A stretch of 64,000 nt of DNA, taken from contig JAFZUX010000013.1 of the NCBI GenBank assembly GCA_017618115.1, positions 1 to 64,000 of the forward strand. Reading direction: 5' to 3'. The translations under genes were made by a program, and so were the position numbers. The notes under the pieces are model-generated. The model was not told where the DNA came from, did no database searches, and worked only from the letters and a program-made list of their open reading frames with translations. Every line of letters begins with the position of its first letter. Position 1 is the stretch's first letter. Origin of the DNA: Bacteroidales bacterium. Lineage in GTDB: Bacteria; Bacteroidota; Bacteroidia; Bacteroidales; UBA932. This document shows, one piece after another, positions 44,731 to 52,277 of the stretch.

Positions 44731-44856
44731 ATCGGAGTCCATTTATTGGATTCCGGTAATCTTCAATGAATAGATAAATCAGCCGGAACTGCACTTTACC
44801 GGAGCTTTGAATTGGAACGATATTTGATGCTCCTGCAATAACGGACAGTTCCGGTT
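44731..44856 (+). ncRNA. Structured 3' region after the susCD operon (terminator or small RNA candidate)
   Basis: CGGAGTCC/GGATTCCG form a hairpin (44731-44755). Downstream, CCGGAACTG (44783-44791) pairs with CAGTTCCGG (44846-44854) across about 54 nt, and inside it GGAGC (44801-44805) pairs with GCTCC (44829-44833). TTGTTTTATA follows the outer stem. Nested stems with a U-rich end fit a large terminator or a processed 3' RNA. No ORF of note lies here. Confidence 0.45.
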
Positions 44857-44893
44857 GTTTTATATAGATAGTTAACCTTTAAAAAATCAGAAG

Positions 44894-45409
44894 ATGAAAA
44901 AGATTTTAATTCTTGCTCTTGCACTTGTTTTTGTTCTTCCTTCATTTGCTCAGAAGCTTACAAAGGAGGAGAAGGCTGCTCAGCAGAAGGCTCTCTATGA
45001 GACTATGGTTAAGGCTCTTGAGGAGAACGATTGGGCTATCGTTCCATCTTCATACACAGATTCTGACGGTATCTCAGAACAGCTTACTGACAACGCTATT
45101 TTCATCTCTTACGAGAAGAAAAATATGTTTATGCAGGGCTTCAGAGTCTGCGGTAACTCCTATACCAACATTGCAGAGGTAAAGGATATGGAGATTAACA
45201 AAGACAAGAAGGGTAACATTAAGAACGTGATTATCAGAGTACAGGGAAGACATATCCAGGGTACTTACAAAATCACCCTTCCAAAGGTGGATAACGGAAA
45301 CATTGTGGATGTAATATTCACTCCTTCTTCCGGAACTACCCGTAAATTCCAGGGACCGCTGGTACCTTCAAAGGTTGCCGGTTTCTACAAGAAATCCAAC
45401 CCGGAGTAA
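44894..45409 (+). CDS. Secreted DUF4251-like protein
   Basis: 171 residues. Signal peptide MKKILILALALVFVLPSFAQ, a charged helix (KLTKEEKAAQQKALYETMVK), then a beta-rich domain (WAIVPSSYTD, NAIFISYEKKNMFMQGFRV, NVIIRVQGRHIQGTYKITLP, VDVIFTPSSGTTRKFQGPLV). The layout matches DUF4251, a periplasmic or secreted Bacteroidota family without known function. It is a single gene closed by a strong terminator. Confidence 0.75.
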   Translation: MKKILILALALVFVLPSFAQKLTKEEKAAQQKALYETMVKALEENDWAIVPSSYTDSDGISEQLTDNAIFISYEKKNMFMQGFRVCGNSYTNIAEVKDMEINKDKKGNIKNVIIRVQGRHIQGTYKITLPKVDNGNIVDVIFTPSSGTTRKFQGPLVPSKVAGFYKKSNPE

Positions 45410-45436
45410 GGGAGACAGAAGGGTTTAAAGAATGAG

Positions 45437-45465
45437 GAGACTGACCGAAAGGCCAGTCTCTTTTT
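45437..45465 (+). terminator. Terminator of the DUF4251-like gene
   Basis: GAGACTG-ACC-GAAA-GGC-CAGTCTC followed by TTTTT: a GNRA-type tetraloop on a long GC-rich stem. Confidence 0.93.
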
Positions 45466-45475
45466 AAACAGAGAG

Positions 45476-46483
45476 ATGATTGATACTGATGTACTTATAG
45501 TTGGAGCGGGACCTGCTGGTACAACTTGTGCTTATCATTTACACAAGAATAATCACTCTTGTCTGCTTATGGATTGCGCCTCTTTTCCAAGAGATAAGAT
45601 ATGCGGAGGAGGTATGACTCCCAAAGCCTGGAAACTGTTGGAGAAGATATATCCCTCTTTAGAGTACGATTATCTTCCAATAAAGCGAATGAACCTCTAT
45701 ATGGATCACAAATTCAGAGGGTGTTACTCTCTGAATGAGGAGGTTAGAGTGGTCAGGCGTAAACTCTTTGACAATCTTTTGCTGGGAGAATATCTCAAAG
45801 AGGGCGGCAGATACATTACGGATATGATGCTTGAGATTAAAGAGTGTGAAGATGGCTCTGTTGAGGTCTCTTTTAAATCCGGAGAAAAGGTCAGATGTCG
45901 TTATCTGGTAGGGGCGGACGGTGCAAATAGCCGCGTGCGTAAGTATCTGAATCCCAAAACGAAACCGGGCGTGTTTATAATGGAGCAGTATCTGGAATCT
46001 TCAAAGAAAGATGAGATAACTTTTGAACTCTCCAACTCTATAAAACAGGGTTATTATTACGATTTCCCCAATAAAGAATTTAATGCCGTTGGTTATTGCG
46101 AGAAGAAAACGACAAAAGAGAAGTTCTTGAAACTGATTGATTCTTACGGTATTGCAGAAGGAAGAATATTGGGAGCATTTATTCCTCCAACTATAGATTA
46201 TCCTCAGCACAGGCATATTTTTCTGGTGGGAGATGCCGGTTGTTGGTGTGACAAACTCTCTTATGAGGGAATCTACTTTGCACTTGCAACGGGATATAAC
46301 GCTGCAGAAGCAATCATAAAAGGTTGCTCTTTTACAGAGGCAAACAGGGAGATTATAGCAAGAAAACGTCATCGCAATCTTGCAGCCACCCTGTTGTATA
46401 ATCCTCTGGGAATGGGAGTTGTAAAGTTGGTTTCTAAAAGCAAACGCACAACGGAGAGAATACTCAACCGTTATCTGCGTTAA
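45476..46483 (+). CDS. FAD-dependent oxidoreductase, geranylgeranyl-reductase-like
   Basis: 335 residues. The N-terminal dinucleotide-binding motif is VLIVGAGPAGTTCAYHL. PRDKICGGGMTPKAWKLLEK and the second FAD motif YLVGADGANSRVRK follow; the third is HIFLVGDAGCWCDKLSYEGI YFAL. This matches the geranylgeranyl reductase/halogenase-like group, which reduces isoprenoid chains or other lipids. The natural substrate is unknown. It starts 11 bp after the previous gene's terminator T-run and is convergent with pepP, with 5 bp between stops. Confidence 0.85.
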   Translation: MIDTDVLIVGAGPAGTTCAYHLHKNNHSCLLMDCASFPRDKICGGGMTPKAWKLLEKIYPSLEYDYLPIKRMNLYMDHKFRGCYSLNEEVRVVRRKLFDNLLLGEYLKEGGRYITDMMLEIKECEDGSVEVSFKSGEKVRCRYLVGADGANSRVRKYLNPKTKPGVFIMEQYLESSKKDEITFELSNSIKQGYYYDFPNKEFNAVGYCEKKTTKEKFLKLIDSYGIAEGRILGAFIPPTIDYPQHRHIFLVGDAGCWCDKLSYEGIYFALATGYNAAEAIIKGCSFTEANREIIARKRHRNLAATLLYNPLGMGVVKLVSKSKRTTERILNRYLR

Positions 46484-46488
46484 TAGTT

Positions 46489-47880
46489 TCAGCCCTTCAT
46501 TGCAGCCTCAACTTCCTTTACAGTGATAGGAAGCCTCTTTGCTCCAAGCAGACGGTTACCTGTCTTTGTTATAAGAACGTCATCCTCCAGACGGATACCT
46601 CCAAAGTCATAGTACTCCTTAAGACGGGCAAAGTTTATGAACTGAGCACAGGTCTTCTCCTTCTTCCATTTCTCAATCAAAGCAGGGATGAAATAGATAC
46701 CCGGTTCGTCTGTAATTACGTTACCCTCAACCAGTTTGCGGGCCATGCGGAGAGATCTGTATCCAAACTTGTTGCTTCTCTTTGCAGCGCTTCCGTAACC
46801 AACATAATCCTCTCCGTAGTTCTCCATATCGTGAACGTCCAATCCCATATTGTGTCCCAATCCGTGAGGCATAAAGAGAGCGGGAGCACCTGCCACCACG
46901 GCCTCTTCAACATCTCCCTTCATAAGACCGAGAGCTTTAAGACGCTCAGCCATAAGACGGTAGACGGCAACGTGAACGTCAAAGTATGCTACGCCCGGCT
47001 TTGCAAGCTTGAGAGCCAGGTTGTTACAGTCACATACAATTTGATATATCTCCTTCTGTTTGGTGGTAAACTTTCCGCTGCAAGGCATTGTACGGGTAAA
47101 GTCTGAACAGTAGTTGTTATTGTTCTCCGCACCTGCATCTACGGTAAGCAGATTACCCTTGGTGATGATTCCGCTATGATCGTGATTATGAAGCGTTTCT
47201 CCGTGCTGAGAGAGAATGGTTGCAAAAGAGACACCTGCCCCGTTGCTCATTGCAATGCCGTCCATCATTCCGGCAAGACTCTGCTCGGTTACTCCCGGTT
47301 TGCAGTTCTGCATTACAAAGTAGTGCATTGCATAGCCAATATTGCAGGCATGATCTATCTCTGCAATCTCATACTTGTCCTTTACAATTCTCTGGCTTAC
47401 AGCAGCTTTAATAAGCTTAACAGAGGAGTTTCTCTGAAGTGCTCCAACAGGAATACCCAACAGTTCTGAAAGGAACAACTTAACCTGATATCTGTAAGGA
47501 GCAATGTAGTGAATCTTCCTTCCCGCCTTAATTGCAGCCTTGATGTATTTGCTAAGATCCGAGAGTTTCTTTGTCTTTTTAACTCCCACTTCAGCAGCCT
47601 TATCCGCAACAGATTTCTGAGGGCCCATCCAAATGATGTCATCTATAGAGACATCGTTTCCAAAGATTATATCCTCTCCCTTGTCTGCATCAATCACACC
47701 GGCAAAATCCGGATCCTGAATGCCGAAGAAATAGAGGAATGTGCTGTCCTGACGGAACTTATAAGTATTGTCCTGATAGTTTGCAGGAGCCTCGCTGTTA
47801 CCCAGCATTAGGATTATCCCGCTCTCGATGTCTTTTGCAAGAAGCTGACGTCTTGTCTTGTATACGCTCTTTGGAAACAT
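46489..47880 (-). CDS. pepP: Xaa-Pro aminopeptidase (aminopeptidase P)
   Basis: 463 residues. The N-terminal domain (MLGNSEAPANYQDNTYKFRQ DSTFLYFFG) is followed by the pita-bread catalytic domain with metal ligands in VDAGAENNNNYCSDFTRTMP (two Asp), HGLGHNMGLDVHD (His), ITDEPGIYF (Glu) and GGIRLEDDVLIT (Glu). It removes N-terminal residues preceding proline. A -7 box TACCTTTG lies about 21 bp before the ATG. Stand-alone gene. Confidence 0.94.
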   Translation of the reverse strand: MFPKSVYKTRRQLLAKDIESGIILMLGNSEAPANYQDNTYKFRQDSTFLYFFGIQDPDFAGVIDADKGEDIIFGNDVSIDDIIWMGPQKSVADKAAEVGVKKTKKLSDLSKYIKAAIKAGRKIHYIAPYRYQVKLFLSELLGIPVGALQRNSSVKLIKAAVSQRIVKDKYEIAEIDHACNIGYAMHYFVMQNCKPGVTEQSLAGMMDGIAMSNGAGVSFATILSQHGETLHNHDHSGIITKGNLLTVDAGAENNNNYCSDFTRTMPCSGKFTTKQKEIYQIVCDCNNLALKLAKPGVAYFDVHVAVYRLMAERLKALGLMKGDVEEAVVAGAPALFMPHGLGHNMGLDVHDMENYGEDYVGYGSAAKRSNKFGYRSLRMARKLVEGNVITDEPGIYFIPALIEKWKKEKTCAQFINFARLKEYYDFGGIRLEDDVLITKTGNRLLGAKRLPITVKEVEAAMKG

Positions 47881-47921
47881 AATTTTGTTTTTTTAGTTTC
47901 TCAAAGGTACAAAAAAACAAG

Positions 47922-47947
47922 AAAAGGACTGCGGTTAACAGTCCTTC
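47922..47947 (-). terminator. Terminator of tRNA-Leu
   Basis: AAGGACTG and CAGTCCTT arms with a 7-nt loop. On the minus strand a T-rich tail (TTTTCTTGTTTTTTTG) follows. It lies just downstream of the tRNA 3' end and just upstream of the pepP promoter. Confidence 0.75.
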
Positions 47948-47952
47948 TCTTG

Positions 47953-48036
47953 TACCCGGAGCCGGGATCGAACCGGCACAGGTTTTACCCCACTGGTGTT
48001 TGAGACCAGCGCGTCTACCAATTCCGCCATCCGGGC
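47953..48036 (-). tRNA. tRNA-Leu (anticodon CAA)
   Basis: 84 nt. Minus-strand 5' end GCCCGGATGGCGGAATTGGT; anticodon arm CTGGT-CTCAAAC-ACCAG gives CAA; a long variable arm is present and the T-arm is GCCGG-TTCGATC-CCGGC. The acceptor stem GCCCGGA/TCCGGGT closes with a G1-U72 pair; discriminator A73. CCA is not encoded. Confidence 0.95.
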
Positions 48037-48047
48037 CTCAGAGGGTG

Positions 48048-48055
48048 CAAATATA
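48048..48055 (-). promoter_or_regulatory. -7 element of tRNA-Leu
   Basis: TATATTTG on the minus strand, 11 bp before the mature tRNA 5' end. Confidence 0.6.
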
Positions 48056-48087
48056 ATAAAAAAGTAGTTTTTGCCAACAAAACGGGC

Positions 48088-48495
48088 TTACCAGTTGAAG
48101 GTTATGCTCTTCTTGATATCGGGATGGAGAGAGTGGTAAACGGGGCAGCTTTTTGCAGCAGCCTCAATGACTCTCTTCTGCTGCGGGGTAAAGTTGCTCC
48201 CTTTAGGGAAGCGGAAATCTACCTTTATCTCCACAACTCTTCTTGGGTCTGTCCCCATTATCTTCTCAGTCTCCACCTCGGTGCCCTCAAGGTTGTAGCC
48301 GTAACTCTCTGCAGAGATGCCCATTATGGTGAGCATGCAACAGCTTAACGAGCTGGCCAGCAGGTCTGTAGGGGAGAAGCTCTCTCCTTTTCCGTGGTTG
48401 TCCAGAGGTGCGTCCGTAATAATTTTTGTTCCGGACTGCAGGTGGGTAACTTCATTACGGAGGTTGCCCTTATAAATTGTGAGCATCTTTGTCAT
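48088..48495 (-). CDS. OsmC/Ohr-family peroxiredoxin-like protein
   Basis: 135 residues. Both family cysteines are present: LASSLSCCMLTIMG and AAKSCPVYHSLHP. SFSPTDLLASSL and the central strand VEIKVDFRFPKGSNF fit the YhfA/OsmC subgroup. OsmC proteins reduce organic hydroperoxides through the Cys pair. Its ATG overlaps the miaB stop by 4 bp, so it is translationally coupled to miaB, a pairing with no obvious functional reason. Confidence 0.88.
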   Translation of the reverse strand: MTKMLTIYKGNLRNEVTHLQSGTKIITDAPLDNHGKGESFSPTDLLASSLSCCMLTIMGISAESYGYNLEGTEVETEKIMGTDPRRVVEIKVDFRFPKGSNFTPQQKRVIEAAAKSCPVYHSLHPDIKKSITFNW

Positions 48496-49925
48496 ATCTC
48501 TGTATTCTTTTTTAAGTTTCTTAATTTTTCAACGAATTTTTCCTTGAGTTCGGCCAAGTTCTCATCTGCCTTGTCTGTCAGGCTCTTGCGCGGGGTGACA
48601 ATCTCTCCCATAAGGGTGGCGCTGGTGGCGGAGAGCACCTTTACGTGAACAAAGTCTCCTGGAGCGCAATCCTTTTTGTCAAAGACGCAGACCTTGTTCT
48701 GTGGGGTGCGTCCAATCATCTGATTCTCCGAGCGTTTGGAGGTTCCCTCTACCAGAACTTCATAGGTTTTTCCAATGCACTTTTTATTGGCTGCAAGGGA
48801 GATTGTGTTCTGAAGGGCTATAATTTCATTCAGACGGGCGGTCTTTGTCTCTTCCGGAACATCATCGGGATAACGCTTGGCAGCCAGAGTATCAGGCCTT
48901 TGCGAGTACTGGAACATAAATGCGCTGTCATACTGCACCTCCTTAAGAAGAGAGAGGGTCTGCTTGTGATCCTCATCAGTCTCCGAGCAGAAGCCTGCAA
49001 TTATATCTGTAGTGATGGCGCTATCCGGCAGTATCTCTCTGATATCCTGAATCTTCTGAAGGTACTCCTCTCTGGTGTATTTGCGGTTCATCTTCTCCAG
49101 CATACGGTTGCTACCGCTCTGAACCGGCAGATGAATATGCGGGCAGATGTTCGGATACATTGCCATTGTGTAGAGCACGCCCTTTCTAATGTCCTTTGGA
49201 TGAGAGGTCTGGAACCTTACTCTGAGTTTCGGATTTACAAGTGCAACAATCTCCAGAAGTTGTGCAAAGTTAACGGTGTGGGTAGGGTTCTCCGGATCTT
49301 TCCAGAGGTAGGAATCTACGTTCTGTCCCAAAAGCGTAACCTCTTTGAACCCCTCCTTTACCAACTGTTTTGCTTCACGCTCTATGCTCTTTGGATCTCT
49401 GCTTCTCTCTCTTCCTCTGGTAAAAGGAACTATACAGTAAGAGCACATATTGTTGCAGCCTCTCATTATGGAGATGAAGGCTGTAACTCCGTTGGAATCA
49501 ACGCGTACCGGGTCTATGTCCGAGTAGGTCTCAACCTTGGAGAGGGTGGTCTCCGTAAGTTTTTCTCCTCCCTCTGAAATATGCTTTATAATATTTGGAA
49601 GAGAACGGTAAGAGTCCGGCCCTATGGAGAAATCCACGTTGTTGTTCTCCAGGAGTTTTTCTCTCAGCCTCTGAGCCATACAGCCCATAACTCCCACTAT
49701 GATATTAGGACGTTTTTTCTTCTCCTGATGGAAAACCTCCAAACGTCCCAGAACTCTCTTCTCTGCGTTATCTCTTACGGAACAGGTGTTTACAAGAATT
49801 ACATCTGCCTGGTGGATATCCTCCGTAATGGAGCACCCCTCGCTGACGAGAATGGCTGCCGCCACCTGAGAATCATTCACATTCATCTGGCATCCGTAGG
49901 TTTCTATGTAAATCTTCTGTTGCAT
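48492..49925 (-). CDS. miaB: tRNA-2-methylthio-N6-dimethylallyladenosine synthase
   Basis: 477 residues from the ATG at 49925 (MQQKIYIETYGCQMNVNDSQ). The methylthiotransferase cluster cysteines are in YGCQMN, VNTCSVRD and GCMAQR. The radical SAM motif is RGCNNMCSYCIVPFTRGRER SRD, and a TRAM domain (about 410-470) starts near GKTYEVLVEG. It adds the methylthio group to i6A37 of tRNAs that read codons starting with U. Its promoter box TATCTTTG is 18 bp before the ATG and abuts the divergent SPOR-gene promoter. Confidence 0.96.
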   Translation of the reverse strand: MQQKIYIETYGCQMNVNDSQVAAAILVSEGCSITEDIHQADVILVNTCSVRDNAEKRVLGRLEVFHQEKKKRPNIIVGVMGCMAQRLREKLLENNNVDFSIGPDSYRSLPNIIKHISEGGEKLTETTLSKVETYSDIDPVRVDSNGVTAFISIMRGCNNMCSYCIVPFTRGRERSRDPKSIEREAKQLVKEGFKEVTLLGQNVDSYLWKDPENPTHTVNFAQLLEIVALVNPKLRVRFQTSHPKDIRKGVLYTMAMYPNICPHIHLPVQSGSNRMLEKMNRKYTREEYLQKIQDIREILPDSAITTDIIAGFCSETDEDHKQTLSLLKEVQYDSAFMFQYSQRPDTLAAKRYPDDVPEETKTARLNEIIALQNTISLAANKKCIGKTYEVLVEGTSKRSENQMIGRTPQNKVCVFDKKDCAPGDFVHVKVLSATSATLMGEIVTPRKSLTDKADENLAELKEKFVEKLRNLKKNTEI

Positions 49926-49958
49926 GGCTTCTCTTTTGCAAGACAAAGATAAGATTTT

Positions 49959-49967
49959 TAACTTTGT
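49959..49967 (+). promoter_or_regulatory. -7 element of the SPOR-protein gene, 5 nt from the start codon
   Basis: TAACTTTG followed by TCCTT and ATG (49972). It lies back to back with the miaB -7 box on the other strand, so two promoters fit within 46 bp. It predicts an essentially leaderless mRNA. Confidence 0.5.
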
Positions 49968-49971
49968 CCTT

Positions 49972-50460
49972 ATGAAAAAGGTACTCTACATACTTCCTTT
50001 GCTTCTCTTGGTCTCAATTTACGCCAAGGGACAGGATACTCTTACAGTTCAGCCGCCGTATATGGATACGATGGATTCCACACTGATTAACACCTCCGTA
50101 TTTACTCTTCTTTCACAACCTACAGGAGGTAATGTTACCGTTAATCAGACGGCTGAGGTAAAGGGAGCTTTTGAACGTTATCTGGCTCAGCAATCTTCTA
50201 AGAAGAGAAACGGATATATAGTGTTGGTTTATTCAAGTAACGCTCAGAGTGCCAGACGAGTATCTGCAGGTATAGAGAGCTCTCTCAGAAGTGCTTATCC
50301 AAATCTGAAAGTATACAGAGATTACAAGGCGCCATACTTTATGGTGCATGTAGGGGATTTCCGCAACAAGTCCGATGCTATGAAAATCTGCTATGAACTC
50401 TCTTCAGAGTATAAGCAGGCTAAAGTTGTAAAGTCCGCTATAGGCTGGTACGCTTTTTAA
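49972..50460 (+). CDS. Secreted SPOR-domain protein
   Basis: 162 residues from the ATG at 49972, with the signal peptide MKKVLYILPLLLLVSIYAKG. An ATG 48 bp upstream in frame lies inside the miaB 5' region and before the promoter box. The C-terminal 80 residues (GYIVLVYSSNAQSARRVSAG, LKVYRDYKAPYFMVHVGDFR NKSDAMKICYELS) match a SPOR domain, which binds denuded glycan strands of septal peptidoglycan. The protein is short and has no other domain. Its stop overlaps the convergent glsB-like gene by 23 bp. Confidence 0.82.
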   Translation: MKKVLYILPLLLLVSIYAKGQDTLTVQPPYMDTMDSTLINTSVFTLLSQPTGGNVTVNQTAEVKGAFERYLAQQSSKKRNGYIVLVYSSNAQSARRVSAGIESSLRSAYPNLKVYRDYKAPYFMVHVGDFRNKSDAMKICYELSSEYKQAKVVKSAIGWYAF

Positions 50461-51418
50461 AGACCTTTCTCCTCATCCACCATTTGTATTTCTTCTCCTC
50501 CGCCCACTTGCGGATAGGGGCTACGTGGCGGTCCAGTTTTTCCGGATAGATATCAGAAATCTTAATCAGCAGACCTGTCTCTTCAACTCCTCCAAATCCC
50601 TCGTTTATAGAGGTTTCAAAAATCTTCATAGAAGGGGAGAGATTCATGTATGAGTGAATGAGCGGAGGAATATTCTCTCCTCTGTTCTTCAGTTCCTTAA
50701 CCAAAACCTTACAAGCTTCCTTGTAATCCAGCCCCTCAAACAGAGAGATGATGTATGGATCTCTGGTGTTGCAATCCAGTGGTTTGTAGGCAAGTACAAG
50801 CCCCTCCGTGTCCGGGAAATATTTGTTCAGGAAGGAGATCAGAATGTTTCTTGCGGTACGGTTGTAACCGGTGTACATTGTAACCTTTCCAAAGAGATAC
50901 TGGATGTTGTCATACTTTGCAATGAGCGCACCCAGCCCGTCCCAAAGGTTGTCCAGCGCAAAGACGCTCTTTCTGCGGAGGTTGGCACTCTGATAGTTAG
51001 GCTGTATGAAGCTTCTTCCCAGTTCTATAGTCCATGGAAGGTAAGTGTTAACAAACTTCTCTGAGAACTTGAAGAGTTCCGCCGTAGCCATCTTCTTGGG
51101 ATCCAGCGCACTGCAGACTATGTAACGGTAACCTCCTATAATCTCCTGTTCCTCTTTATCCCACACTATCAGCTGTTTATAAGCATCCTCAGAGTCCGTG
51201 TCATACTCGTCTATATCTATGGACTTTCCGGTTCCGCCGCCGCCCAAACGGAAAGAGACCTCTCTCAGTCTTCCAATCTCTCTCATTGTAAATGGGGAGT
51301 CTGCTGCGGTAACCTCAAAGATGTAGTTATCTCCCTTGCGGGTTTTCCCGATAAACTTTTCCGGAGTTAACTCTCTTTTAATCAGCTCTCTATCTATTGC
51401 TTCAATAACGGTCTGCAT
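50438..51418 (-). CDS. glsB: GNAT-type N-acyltransferase, GlsB-like (glycine lipid synthesis)
   Basis: 326 residues. FEVTAADSPFTMREIGRLRE VSFR, EIIGGYRYIVCSAL, LPWTIELGRSFIQPNYQ and LFGKVTMYTGYNRTARNILI SFL match the hemolysin/OlsB-like acyltransferase family. In Bacteroides thetaiotaomicron a gene of this type (glsB) N-acylates glycine from acyl-ACP, and a neighbouring acyltransferase (glsA) adds the second chain. The same adjacent order is seen here; coding regions overlap by 17 bp. Assignment rests on family and context, not on a comparison I could run. Confidence 0.78.
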   Translation of the reverse strand: MQTVIEAIDRELIKRELTPEKFIGKTRKGDNYIFEVTAADSPFTMREIGRLREVSFRLGGGGTGKSIDIDEYDTDSEDAYKQLIVWDKEEQEIIGGYRYIVCSALDPKKMATAELFKFSEKFVNTYLPWTIELGRSFIQPNYQSANLRRKSVFALDNLWDGLGALIAKYDNIQYLFGKVTMYTGYNRTARNILISFLNKYFPDTEGLVLAYKPLDCNTRDPYIISLFEGLDYKEACKVLVKELKNRGENIPPLIHSYMNLSPSMKIFETSINEGFGGVEETGLLIKISDIYPEKLDRHVAPIRKWAEEKKYKWWMRRKVFKKRTSL

Positions 51419-52223
51419 AACTGTACACTATTTTTCTAATCTCATTGCACCAATGCTGAGGGCTCTTGCCGGATGATGCAATCTCCTCCCAACTTATAGG
51501 AGTCCCGATGGTCATGGTCAGTTTACGGTTCTTTTGGCGGAACATCTCTCTAGGCAGCAGAATCATCTCTATGAATGCCTTGATACCCAGGGCCATCCTT
51601 ATCTTTGAAGTCCAGTAGAAAAGTCCGGAATTTTTGCCTTTAAAGTACATTGGAACAATAGGGCGCTTGCATTTAAGTGCCTCCTTAATGAAACTGTTCT
51701 TCCACTCAAGATCCTGTATCTTGCCCTTAATCAGACGGGAGCAGGCACCGGCAGGGAAGTTGAGAACGTTGTAGTCAGATTCATAGAGTTCCTTCACCAA
51801 TCTTATCCCCTCTCTTCCGGTAGAGCCCAGGTTGTTTACCGGAACAAAAATCTCCTGCAACGGTTCAACATTCATAAGAATATCGTTTACCAAAAACTTT
51901 GAGGGACCAAACCTCTTGTTCATCTCTGAGGCTATAATCATTCCGTCCAATCCTCCAAGCGGATGGTTGCTTACGAATATATATCTTTGGCCCTCCTTAA
52001 GAGATTCAGGATCAAGCAAATTAACCTCTCTGGTAACGTTCATGTACTTGAGGGTGGCCTCTGCAAACTCTACTCCCTTCAGATGACCGTAATTCTCCAA
52101 CACATGGTTTATCTCCTTCAGATGTACCAGCCTTGCCATAAGTCTGATTACAAATCTTGGGAGTTTCTTTGCCAGTTTGGGACTTTTCTTTCTGATGACT
52201 TCTTCTAGGTTTATAGGTTCCAT
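51402..52223 (-). CDS. glsA: PlsC-like O-acyltransferase, GlsA-like (glycine lipid synthesis)
   Basis: 273 residues from the ATG at 52223 (MEPINLEEVIRKKSPKLAKK), 20 bp downstream of a TAAATTTG -7 box on the minus strand. The acyltransferase signature is VSNHPLGGLDGMI with His87; the Asp sits one residue further away than in the usual HX4D spacing. NFPAGACSRLIKGKIQDLEW and RPIVPMYFKGKNSGLF are the later PlsC-type blocks. It likely O-acylates the product of the overlapping GlsB-like enzyme at the inner membrane. Confidence 0.78.
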   Translation of the reverse strand: MEPINLEEVIRKKSPKLAKKLPRFVIRLMARLVHLKEINHVLENYGHLKGVEFAEATLKYMNVTREVNLLDPESLKEGQRYIFVSNHPLGGLDGMIIASEMNKRFGPSKFLVNDILMNVEPLQEIFVPVNNLGSTGREGIRLVKELYESDYNVLNFPAGACSRLIKGKIQDLEWKNSFIKEALKCKRPIVPMYFKGKNSGLFYWTSKIRMALGIKAFIEMILLPREMFRQKNRKLTMTIGTPISWEEIASSGKSPQHWCNEIRKIVYSYADRY

Positions 52224-52262
52224 ATACCGACTTGCTTTACAGGACAAATTTAAAAAAAATAG

Positions 52263-52270
52263 TATCTTTG
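52263..52270 (+). promoter_or_regulatory. -7 element of rpoN, 7 nt from the start codon
   Basis: TATCTTTG followed by 7 nt and ATG (52278). The predicted transcript start falls within a few bases of the ATG. Confidence 0.5.
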
Positions 52271-52277
52271 TGTAGAT

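Noticed and set aside
48645..49577. 310-codon open frame on the plus strand opposite miaB
   Set aside because: It is fully inside miaB, has no signal, motif or start context, and its protein is low-quality (Leu/Cys/His-rich). miaB motifs on the other strand are unambiguous.
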